Source: Photobacterium swingsii
GTDB taxonomy: Bacteria; Pseudomonadota; Gammaproteobacteria; Enterobacterales; Vibrionaceae
Length of the DNA stretch: 64,000 nucleotides
Assembly: GCF_024346715.1 (NCBI RefSeq)
Contig: NZ_AP024852.1
Coordinates: 1,798,001 to 1,862,000, forward strand
Direction: 5' to 3'
The notes under the pieces were generated by a model that saw only the letters and a list, made by a program, of their open reading frames with translations, was not told the origin of the DNA and did no database searches. Made by a program: the position numbers and the translations under genes. Shown here one piece after another: positions 8,016-14,532 of this stretch. How positions within the stretch are numbered: the first letter of the stretch is position 1; every line of letters starts with the position of its first letter.

Positions 8016-8468
8016 ATGATTCCAGTAAATACATCTATCGTTTCGGGTGTCGCACTATCGGAAATTAACGGTGAAATAAAAATGCTGTTAATGAAACGAG
8101 TGAAAGGTGGCTTCTGGTGTCATGTCGCAGGCACGATAAAAGACGGTGAGACAGGTATTAATGCGATTGTTCGAGAGTTTCAAGAGGAAACTCAAATAGA
8201 AGTGGAAAACTTGTACAATGCTCAATTTCTAGAGCAGTTTTATGAGCCTAGCGCGAATGTCATTGAGTTAATTCCTGTCTTTGTGGTTATGTGCCCGCCT
8301 GAGCAGGCGGTAGTTTTAAATGAAGAACATACTGACTATAAATGGTGCTCTTTAGAAGAAGCATTAGAGCTCGCACCATTTCCAAATCAGCACGCTGTGT
8401 TTAAGCATGTATGGTCATACTTTGTTGAAAAAAAAGCGAATGCGCTTTATCGAGTAGAAGTTAGATAG
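8016..8468 (+). CDS. Nudix hydrolase
   Basis: A 150-residue Nudix-family pyrophosphohydrolase, which cleaves nucleoside diphosphates linked to another group with Mg2+. The Nudix box is seen as GTIKDGETGINAIVREFQEE, followed by TQI; the REFQEE core is intact, while the usual glycine after EE-x is replaced. An extended C-terminal part (residues 110-150) ends YRVEVR. I chose ATG 8016 because AGAGG lies nine bases upstream and the fold starts here; an in-frame ATG exists at 7971. The substrate is unknown. It is one of two Nudix genes in the window. Confidence 0.87.
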   Translation: MIPVNTSIVSGVALSEINGEIKMLLMKRVKGGFWCHVAGTIKDGETGINAIVREFQEETQIEVENLYNAQFLEQFYEPSANVIELIPVFVVMCPPEQAVVLNEEHTDYKWCSLEEALELAPFPNQHAVFKHVWSYFVEKKANALYRVEVR

Positions 8469-8527
8469 CAACACTTGGATAGAACAGGCCGGATAGAAAA
8501 GGCGAGTTTCAGGAGGAAATTATAACA

Positions 8528-9223
8528 GTGAAGCATTGTTCAAATGAGTTTGATGAAGCATTAGATACCATTGGTCATTATCAGAACTATCCTGATATGA
8601 AGCCTTGGGTTGGTTGTGAATATGCTGCATCGAGAGTAAAGATTTTAATTATTGGCGAAAGCCATTATTTAGATGTTGGAAGTACGTATCACCATAACCC
8701 TGAAGAGTGGTATGCGGGTGTAACCTTATCAGATAAAGAAGATAAGGGTTGGGTTAAGACTCGAAACATTATTTCTAATGGTATAAAGAGCAAATGGAAA
8801 TCCAAGTCAAAAACGATATACAGAAACATAGAGAAAGTGCTCTTTGAAAGTGAGGCTGATTTTTGTTCGAGTTCTACCGCATTTAGTCGTATCGCATTTC
8901 TTAATTATTTTCAGCGTCCAGCAGAACAAACGGGTAAATCAATTAAGGTTTCTCAACTTGATGCTGATGTTAGCAAAGATGTCGTGGGCCAAGTCGCTAA
9001 AGCTATCGCACCAGAAATCATCATTTTCACAAGTTCATTAGCATATCGCCATGCTAAACGAAGTGGTTTGTTAAAAGCATTTGATGAACAAGGCATAAAA
9101 TATACCCGAACGCCTCATCCTGGTATGCCATGGTGGAACCGAGTTTCTAAAGTATATGGAAACCGCACAGGTAAACAACACTTCGTTGATTTTGTAAATT
9201 CAGTTGTCAAAACTGAGGCTTAG
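8528..9223 (+). CDS. hypothetical protein, possibly uracil-DNA glycosylase superfamily fold
   Basis: A 231-residue soluble protein. It starts with GTG at 8528 behind AGGAGGAAATTATAACA. The strand-loop KILIIGESHYLDVGS near residues 38-52 and the C-terminal TPHPGMPWWNR near residues 196-206 resemble motif 1 (GxxPG or GESxY type) and motif 2 (HPS/HPG) of the uracil-DNA glycosylase superfamily, with a central EIIIFTSSLAYRHA strand. If so, it could be a base glycosylase or a non-enzymatic relative; the catalytic Asp or Asn is not evident. The assignment is motif-based and tentative. The gene is a member of the accessory run. Confidence 0.7.
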   Translation: MKHCSNEFDEALDTIGHYQNYPDMKPWVGCEYAASRVKILIIGESHYLDVGSTYHHNPEEWYAGVTLSDKEDKGWVKTRNIISNGIKSKWKSKSKTIYRNIEKVLFESEADFCSSSTAFSRIAFLNYFQRPAEQTGKSIKVSQLDADVSKDVVGQVAKAIAPEIIIFTSSLAYRHAKRSGLLKAFDEQGIKYTRTPHPGMPWWNRVSKVYGNRTGKQHFVDFVNSVVKTEA

Positions 9224-9319
9224 CAAATGAGTAAGACGAGGCTGGTATGTTTGCAGTGGCAGTCGTGGATAAGGCATTGCTAAGGTTCTACTGTAATATA
9301 AATCTAAATGGAGTATGAA

Positions 9320-9709
9320 ATGTATAAAGGATCTTGCCTTTGCGGTGCTATTAAATTTGAAGTTTCTGGAGTCTTTGAAGCAACAGATGCTTGCCACTGT
9401 AATCAGTGTCGGAAATGGACAGGGCACTTTCTTGCCAGTGCTGAAGTCTCGCGGGAATCATTACTCATCGAGGGGGAAGCAAATCTCTCTTGGTATCACT
9501 CATCTGAAAAAGTGAGGCGGGGCTTTTGCTCACAGTGCGGATCATCTTTGTTCTTCGATCCTCTCGATAAAGAAAAACACCATTGGATAGGAATTGCATT
9601 AGGTTCATTTGATAAGCCGACAGGGACAAACCTTGGGCAACATATCTTTGTCGCAGAGAAGGGTGATTACTATGACATTAACGATGATCTGCCGCAAAAT
9701 GAACATTAA
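9320..9709 (+). CDS. GFA family zinc-binding protein
   Basis: A 129-residue GFA-fold protein. The opening KGSCLCGAIKFEVSG, the CHCNQCRKWTGHF zinc site near residue 32 and the FCSQCGSSLFF site near residue 72 are the family hallmarks, and the length is typical. The first start (ATG 9308) lies over the ribosome-binding GGAG; ATG 9320 with GGAG six bases upstream is preferred. The role is unknown beyond probable zinc binding. It is about 35-40 percent like the GFA protein at 37407 by eye, especially around the two zinc sites. The downstream region is gene-free. Confidence 0.87.
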   Translation: MYKGSCLCGAIKFEVSGVFEATDACHCNQCRKWTGHFLASAEVSRESLLIEGEANLSWYHSSEKVRRGFCSQCGSSLFFDPLDKEKHHWIGIALGSFDKPTGTNLGQHIFVAEKGDYYDINDDLPQNEH

Positions 9710-10098
9710 AGGATCGCTGTACCAAAAGCCTGCGCTGCCCCTAATAGCTTAAACAATATTCGACTACTCACAATATTGATTTACACTAGATGATTTCACC
9801 CTCTAGTACTAAAGGTAACTGTTGGAGGTAGGTGTTTACTTATTGAACTACAACGTTATTTTGTGGGAATTTGTAAATTTCAGGTGTTACATGTAGCTAA
9901 CTAGCCCAATAAATGTGTTCTAAATCATAGTAATCACACATATAAGGGTGATTGCATTTGCGCTTAGTTGCATTTGTGGTTTATCTGCATTATTCTGCTT
10001 TCATTTGTTAGCGATATCAATGTCTTATAAATGTTTGTTATTGACAAATAATAGAGTTGTTTATTCATCGCTTTTGTAATGTTTAATTGGAATAGTTC
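9710..10098. other. gene-free AT-rich stretch
   Basis: No credible coding frame was seen. TGCGCTGCCCCTAATAGC at about 9739 is faintly like the right end of an attC site, but this is weak. AATCAC and GTGATT around 9930-9952 could form a short hairpin. The rest probably contains the promoter of the downstream lipoprotein gene. Confidence 0.4.
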
Positions 10099-10656
10099 AT
10101 GAATAATAAAATGTTGTTAGTTTGTACGTTAGGTTTTTCGTCTTTAATTGTTGGCTGTGGAAGTGATAGCTCTAATGAATCTGCAAGTAGTGAATCAAAT
10201 GCAGTAAAAAAACAGTTTTCAAGTGAAGTGGTAGGAACATGGGAAAAGTCATGTTTTCCAGTGTATGACCCGCAGGACACGAATAAGGTAGTTGTTTATA
10301 ATTCAATTTTAATGACTGTAAAGTCAGATTTATCATCAACAAGTAAAGTGGAAGTTTATGCTGCTTCTGATTCTCAATGTTTATCATCTACCAAAACGAT
10401 CACAATGGATTCAAAACTTGATGTAGATGGAAAAATATCAACGGATGAGAGCTATGAAGCTTATGCTGTAAATATAATACCAAAGAGTATTGATGGTGGT
10501 AGCTGGGAAAGTGAATCTACAGTTTACTCACTATTTTATATCGATAGTGAAAAAATGTATTTTGGTCAACCTTCAACTAATAATACTGGATCATCAAAAG
10601 ACAAGCGACATTCAAGTTTGAACTTGAAATCATACTTCACGAAAGTAATTTATTAA
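10099..10656 (+). CDS. putative lipoprotein of unknown function
   Basis: A 185-residue predicted lipoprotein. The N-terminus has a short basic start, a hydrophobic stretch and the lipobox LIVGC, so residue 20 cysteine would be lipidated; the Ser residues that follow (GSDSSNESASSESN) form a flexible linker. The remainder, from about residue 45, starts GTWEKSC and looks like a beta-rich lipocalin-like or domain-of-unknown-function module; cysteines at 52 and 95 may form a disulfide. No known family is recognised. ATG 10099 is weakly preceded by GGAATAGTTC. Half of an attC-like site directly follows the stop. Confidence 0.75.
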   Translation: MNNKMLLVCTLGFSSLIVGCGSDSSNESASSESNAVKKQFSSEVVGTWEKSCFPVYDPQDTNKVVVYNSILMTVKSDLSSTSKVEVYAASDSQCLSSTKTITMDSKLDVDGKISTDESYEAYAVNIIPKSIDGGSWESESTVYSLFYIDSEKMYFGQPSTNNTGSSKDKRHSSLNLKSYFTKVIY

Positions 10657-10697
10657 CATTGTCATAATGCGTTGCAGCGATTGTAGCTGACGTTATC
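10657..10697 (+). repeat. partial attC-like sequence (right half)
   Basis: CATAATGCGTTGCAGCG, then TTGTAGCTGACGTTATCC, resembles the right half of a VCR-type attC (TTATGCGTTGTCAGCCCC, then GGCGGGCGTTATCC). No left half is seen because the lipoprotein stop immediately precedes it. It may mark a former cassette boundary. Confidence 0.45.
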
Positions 10698-10716
10698 CTC
10701 TAGGGAATTAACTACA

Positions 10717-11035
10717 GTGATTTGGATTTTTGAACGGAAAGAGACAGAAAGCAAAATAATAATAGTGCAGAAGCCATATTTATATTACTTGGTTTTTATT
10801 GCATATGTTTCTTATTTTGCACAAAGCAATTTTGTCGAGTTTGGTATTTTAGAGGCTATCTCTGGCTATCTCTGGCTTTTTATGGCTTGCCTTTTTTTCA
10901 TTTATGTTAATTAATTTGAAAAGTATATTTGTGACTATAAGAGAATTATCTAGGCATATGAAATCTGGTCATGTAGTGATGTCTGGTTCAAGGCTTAGCA
11001 TTAAAAAACCAGTGACATATACTATTTCGAAATAG
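10717..11035 (+). pseudogene. small membrane protein gene interrupted by a 10-bp tandem duplication frameshift
   Basis: A GTG start at 10717 (TAGGGA upstream) reads 65 codons to a stop at 10914. Removing one copy of the repeated unit GGCTATCTCT at 10854-10873 restores a 102-codon frame that runs to TAG at 11035. The repaired product has two hydrophobic segments (about residues 22-38, and 46-64 starting EAISGFLWLAFFSF), then a basic, protein-like tail containing TIRELSRHMKSGHVVMSGS. The continuity of a sensible sequence on both sides argues for a frameshifted gene rather than two ORFs. The family is unknown. Since the lesion is a direct repeat, it could revert by slippage. Confidence 0.7.
10854..10873 (+). 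repeat. 10-bp direct tandem repeat, two copies
   Basis: GGCTATCTCT occurs twice back to back, followed by a third GGC. Ten is not a multiple of three, so the copy number sets the reading frame of the surrounding small gene. Confidence 0.9.
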
Positions 11036-11244
11036 CATGGAGAAACATAATAAGTAATTAAAATAGACTGTGGGCGCTGTACCATTTCAATTCCGTTTAG
11101 TGGTTTTTTAGCAGTGTGGAATGTGGTTTTATTCTATCGCTGGATTTTTTCAATCCTAATAAAGTACGAGGAATGGTGAGTTAACTAGTATCTACTTTTG
11201 CTATGGTATACCAAGAATAATTGATGATTTTTACAGGAGCACAA

Positions 11245-11682
11245 ATGAAAATAAGGCGGTTACTCGCTTATATATTGGATGTAATACCGATAACAATATT
11301 TGTTACTGCATACTTTTGGTATTTTCAGGGTTTTAATGAAACTTTTACATTGTTTATTGAAAACCAGAGGGATCTTGCTATTAAAGCAATGTTTCTAGAA
11401 GAAAGAAATGTAATAAGAAACTTCGCTTCAATCTTATGTATTGTCTATTTTGTGATATTTGAAGGGTCAAACACAAAAAATACATTAGGAAAGTCAATTT
11501 TAAGAATTAGAGTTGAGGATGCAGATGGTAATGAACTGACCTATAAGCAATCGCTTAGTAGAAACATTGCTAAGTTCTTATCTATTTTGCCTGGCGGGCT
11601 AGGACTGTTGTACCCATTATTTAATAAAGAGAGACTATTCCTACATGAAAAAATATCAAAAACCCGTGTAAGAAAGTTATAA
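11245..11682 (+). CDS. RDD family membrane protein
   Basis: A 145-residue integral membrane protein of the RDD family. The signature arrangement is seen: a basic start (MKIRRLLAYILDVIP) whose Arg and Asp residues give the family its name, a first membrane span at about 9-27, a second at about 66-80, and the LGKSILRIRVEDADGNELT loop with a final hydrophobic stretch near 112-125. RDD proteins are linked to ion or osmolyte transport in some bacteria, but most are uncharacterised. ATG 11245 has AGGAG nine bases upstream, better than the ATG at 11221. The gene stands alone. Confidence 0.85.
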   Translation: MKIRRLLAYILDVIPITIFVTAYFWYFQGFNETFTLFIENQRDLAIKAMFLEERNVIRNFASILCIVYFVIFEGSNTKNTLGKSILRIRVEDADGNELTYKQSLSRNIAKFLSILPGGLGLLYPLFNKERLFLHEKISKTRVRKL

Positions 11683-12239
11683 TAAAGCTTTAAATGAACC
11701 GTTATACTTTGTTGGCAGTTTTGATATGAAGTTCGGTGTGCTTTGTTGGTTCATAGGGCATACCTTATTTCAGTCGCTGGCGAATCCTCATATAAGTTAT
11801 GTACGATAATTGCTCCTTGGTATTTGAGTTAGAGGGCCTTATACCCAAGGTATTGCTTATCCGTTGATGCGATATTCCAGCTGTTGGAAGATCTCTTTTC
11901 CTATTTTAATAAATGATAAAACTCGTCAGTCTACCTAAAAGTGATAGTGCTAAATGTTATGCTCTGGCGTTATTCCAAACCATATATAGATACTCTCAGT
12001 CTCATCGTGATTTGAGTTTCTTTTTGTGAATGTTAGGGCATTGATTCCATCAATTACTCCCACTGTAGTGCGTGAATAAAATTAGTTTATCGAAACTTCC
12101 ATTTATTGTGTAGGCAGAAGGTTGTGTAACAGGTGCGCTTGTTGTACTTCCGAACCCAAAGTGGCTGGCAATCAATGTCTTACATCGGCTTTGTTGGGGC
12201 GTCTTTAAGCCGTATAGCAATCTAGCTGTTCTTCGAATG

Positions 12240-12254
12240 GTTTCGTTATGAAAC
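12240..12254. promoter_or_regulatory. palindrome GTTTC-N5-GAAAC, possible DhaR site
   Basis: GTTTCGTTATGAAAC has perfect five-base arms. It resembles the palindrome at 12647. Binding by DhaR is only inferred from the location upstream of dhaKLM; it lies 580 bases from dhaK, so it may be unrelated. Confidence 0.25.
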
Positions 12255-12646
12255 ACAATAAGTCTGTTTTACTACAATCCTGCGTGACTACATCTCATTT
12301 CACGTTGAGCTTTTAAGCTGTTTTTTCTCTGGTCTTTTTCTCTGCTGCGGTGCTCGGTTCTTCTAGGCGAACTCGAACCTCGATCAAAGCTGCTTGATTG
12401 CTTTTTGCTAAATGCATCACAAAATTTCTCTATTTACTTGCTGGAAATACTGAGTTGGAAGAATACCAATATTCAATTTTGTTGTTAATTTGTTTTATTT
12501 CAAGTGGTTAAGTCTTACTGGTTTTAGACTGGTGAATTGTTCTAGCCAATTAATTATCGAAATAAATACAAATGTTATTCATTTTAGGGCTAGTGAATGA
12601 AAATGGCGTGTGGTTGATCACGAACCGCTAAGTTTTTATTTGTTTT

Positions 12647-12661
12647 GTTCCATTATGAAAC
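12647..12661. promoter_or_regulatory. palindrome upstream of dhaK, possible DhaR site
   Basis: GTTCCATTATGAAAC is a near-palindrome about 160 bases upstream of dhaK. With the two similar palindromes at 12240 and 12676, it suggests a regulator with GTTTCA/TGAAAC half sites. DhaR is the obvious candidate because its gene is convergent to this operon. Confidence 0.35.
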
Positions 12662-12675
12662 GATTTGGTTGGCTG

Positions 12676-12694
12676 GTTCATTTCAAAATGAAAC
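12676..12694. promoter_or_regulatory. inverted repeat upstream of dhaK, possible DhaR site
   Basis: GTTCATTTCAAAATGAAAC contains the seven-base arms TTCATTT and AAATGAA, 127 bases upstream of dhaK and 14 bases from the 12647 palindrome. It is a candidate enhancer-type site; the protein that binds is not shown by the sequence. Confidence 0.35.
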
Positions 12695-12820
12695 GGATAT
12701 TTTTGCGTTGTCATGTAACTCATTGGCTCTAGGATGGAATCACCCCCCAGCGATAAAATACCTGCAAAGTCGCTGCGAAAGGAATCAATCAACAATCCCA
12801 TTTAACAAGAGTGCTGAGCC

Positions 12821-13885
12821 ATGAAAAAGTTAATTAACCGTGTTGAAGATGTCGTGAAAGAGCAAATGGAAGGTCTTGTACTTTCTCGTCCAGAGCTGCA
12901 AGTCAGTTATGAACCACGCTATATGTGGCATGAACCTAAGCAGCCACAAGTTGCTTTGGTCTCTGGTGGTGGGAGCGGTCACGAGCCTCTTCATGCGGGT
13001 TTCATTGGCGAAGGCATGTTAACGGGCGCTTGTCCTGGTGAGGTGTTTACTTCGCCAACCCCAGATCAAATGTACGAATGTGGTCAGAAAGTCGATAGTG
13101 GTGAAGGCGTACTGTTCGTAATTAAAAACTACACTGGTGACGTATTGAACTTTGAAACTGCGGTTGAGTTGTTACATGCCGATGGTGTGCGTGTTGGCGC
13201 CGTTCTAACGGATGATGATGTCGCAGTAAAAGACAGTTTGTACACTGCGGGCCGTCGTGGTGTTGCAGGTACTGTGCTGGTGGAAAAAATGGTGGGTGCG
13301 GCAGCCGCACAAGGTTACGATCTAGAAAAATGTGAAGTATTGGCGCGTCGAATTAATGATAACTGTCGTTCATTTGGTGTTGCTCTCAGTGCGTGTACCG
13401 TGCCTGCTGCGGGCAAGCCATCATTTGTGCTTGAAGAAAATGAAATTGAGTTTGGGGTCGGTATCCACGGTGAACCAGGTATTGAGCGCCGTGCTTATGA
13501 AGATGTGAATACCTTAGTCGATCAGATGTTTGCTGAAATTATGGATAACACGAGCTATAGCCGCACACTGCGAATTTGGAACCGTGAGAGTGGTGACTGG
13601 GATGAACTTGAAACCAAGATCAATGATTTCAATACCGATCAAGACTACATCGTATTAGTTAATGGCTTAGGTGCGACACCAGAGTCTGAGCTTTACGGTG
13701 TGTACCGTCGTTTAGCACAAAACTGTGAGCAGGCGGGGCTGCGTATCGCGCGTAATCTTGTTGGTAATTACTGTACTTCGCTGAATATGGAAGGGATTTC
13801 AATTACCTTACTGCAAGCTGATGAAGAGATGTTATCGCTTTATGATGCGCCAGTGAGCACAGCGGCGATGACCTGGGGTAAATGA
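12821..13885 (+). CDS. dhaK: PTS-dependent dihydroxyacetone kinase, substrate-binding subunit DhaK
   Basis: A 354-residue DhaK, the subunit that holds dihydroxyacetone covalently on a histidine while DhaL-bound nucleotide donates phosphate, yielding dihydroxyacetone phosphate for glycolysis. The opening MKKLINRVEDVVKEQ, the glycine-rich VSGGGSGHEPLHAGF loop (about 48-61) and FGVGIHGEPGIERR with His216 as the substrate-binding histidine all match the family, and the length equals E. coli DhaK. Its stop overlaps the start of dhaL by four bases, giving a translationally coupled dhaKLM operon. ATG 12821 follows AAGAGTGCTGAGCC. Confidence 0.97.
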   Translation: MKKLINRVEDVVKEQMEGLVLSRPELQVSYEPRYMWHEPKQPQVALVSGGGSGHEPLHAGFIGEGMLTGACPGEVFTSPTPDQMYECGQKVDSGEGVLFVIKNYTGDVLNFETAVELLHADGVRVGAVLTDDDVAVKDSLYTAGRRGVAGTVLVEKMVGAAAAQGYDLEKCEVLARRINDNCRSFGVALSACTVPAAGKPSFVLEENEIEFGVGIHGEPGIERRAYEDVNTLVDQMFAEIMDNTSYSRTLRIWNRESGDWDELETKINDFNTDQDYIVLVNGLGATPESELYGVYRRLAQNCEQAGLRIARNLVGNYCTSLNMEGISITLLQADEEMLSLYDAPVSTAAMTWGK

Positions 13886-14529
13886 TCATGACTATGCAAA
13901 TTGATAAACAACATATCATTACTTGGCTAAATCTGTGCGCAGACACTTATGCAGAGAATCAAGACTTTCTAACGGATTTAGACCGAGATATCGGTGATGC
14001 CGACCATGGCTTGAACATGAACCGTGGCTTTACGAAAGTACGCGAAACGCTACCGAAAGTGGCAGAGCAGAACATCGCGGCTATTTTGAAAAATACTGGT
14101 ATGACGCTGCTATCAAGTATTGGCGGCGCGAGTGGCCCGCTATATGGCACGCTATTTATTCGTATGTCGGCTTCTGTGGGTGCCCGTGATTTATTGAGTT
14201 TTGAAGAGCTGGTAGACGATCTTAAAAGCGGTGTTGATGGTGTTGTCTCACGTGGTAAAGCAGAGCTAGGCGATAAGACAATGTGCGACGTTTGGTTGCC
14301 AGTATTACAGCACCTTAAAGCAGCACTAGAGCAAGGTGCTAGTGGTGATCACCTGCTGGATGAGATGGTCGACATTGCTGAGAAAAGTACTGTTTCAACC
14401 ATTGAAATGCGGGCTAAAAAAGGGCGCGCAAGTTACTTAGGTGAGCGGAGTATTGGTCATCAAGATCCGGGGGCGACATCATCGTTGTTAATGATTAAAG
14501 CGTTGAAACAAGCCATAACAGGGTGCTAA
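13882..14529 (+). CDS. dhaL: PTS-dependent dihydroxyacetone kinase, nucleotide-binding subunit DhaL
   Basis: A 215-residue DhaL, which carries a permanently bound ADP that is rephosphorylated by DhaM and then passes phosphate to dihydroxyacetone on DhaK. The Mg-ADP site is clear: DLDRDIGDADHGLNMNRGF near residues 33-51 with its aspartates, KNTGMTLLSSIGGASGPLYG, GDKTMCDVW and the C-terminal LGERSIGHQDPGATSS. It starts at ATG 13882 overlapping the dhaK stop; ATG 13894 (MQIDKQ) is an alternative. In E. coli, DhaL-ADP also activates DhaR, so the same loop likely operates here. Confidence 0.97.
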   Translation: MIMTMQIDKQHIITWLNLCADTYAENQDFLTDLDRDIGDADHGLNMNRGFTKVRETLPKVAEQNIAAILKNTGMTLLSSIGGASGPLYGTLFIRMSASVGARDLLSFEELVDDLKSGVDGVVSRGKAELGDKTMCDVWLPVLQHLKAALEQGASGDHLLDEMVDIAEKSTVSTIEMRAKKGRASYLGERSIGHQDPGATSSLLMIKALKQAITGC

Positions 14530-14532
14530 ACC

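Larger units (their letters stand above)
11683..12820. other. 1.1-kb gene-free stretch upstream of dhaK
   Basis: No convincing coding frame was found on either strand; a 68-codon minus-strand frame at 12050-12256 is not believed. The stretch is AT-rich, particularly after 12430. It contains three palindromes with GTTTC/GAAAC-like arms (12240, 12647, 12676), listed separately, and a short AGCTTTTAAGCT hairpin with a T run near 12308-12328 that could be a weak terminator. The right end must hold the dha promoter. Confidence 0.5.

Noticed and set aside
12050..12256. 68-residue minus-strand frame in the gap before dhaK
   Set aside because: It has no ribosome site and no recognisable domain, and its first codons overlap a palindrome. 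No support for a gene.
12724..12740. A sigma-54 promoter-like TGGCTCT-N4-TGGA upstream of dhaK
   Set aside because: The -12 position reads GA, not GC, and the DhaR here lacks the GAFTGA loop needed to contact sigma-54; E. coli DhaR works at a sigma-70 promoter. The match is too weak to call.
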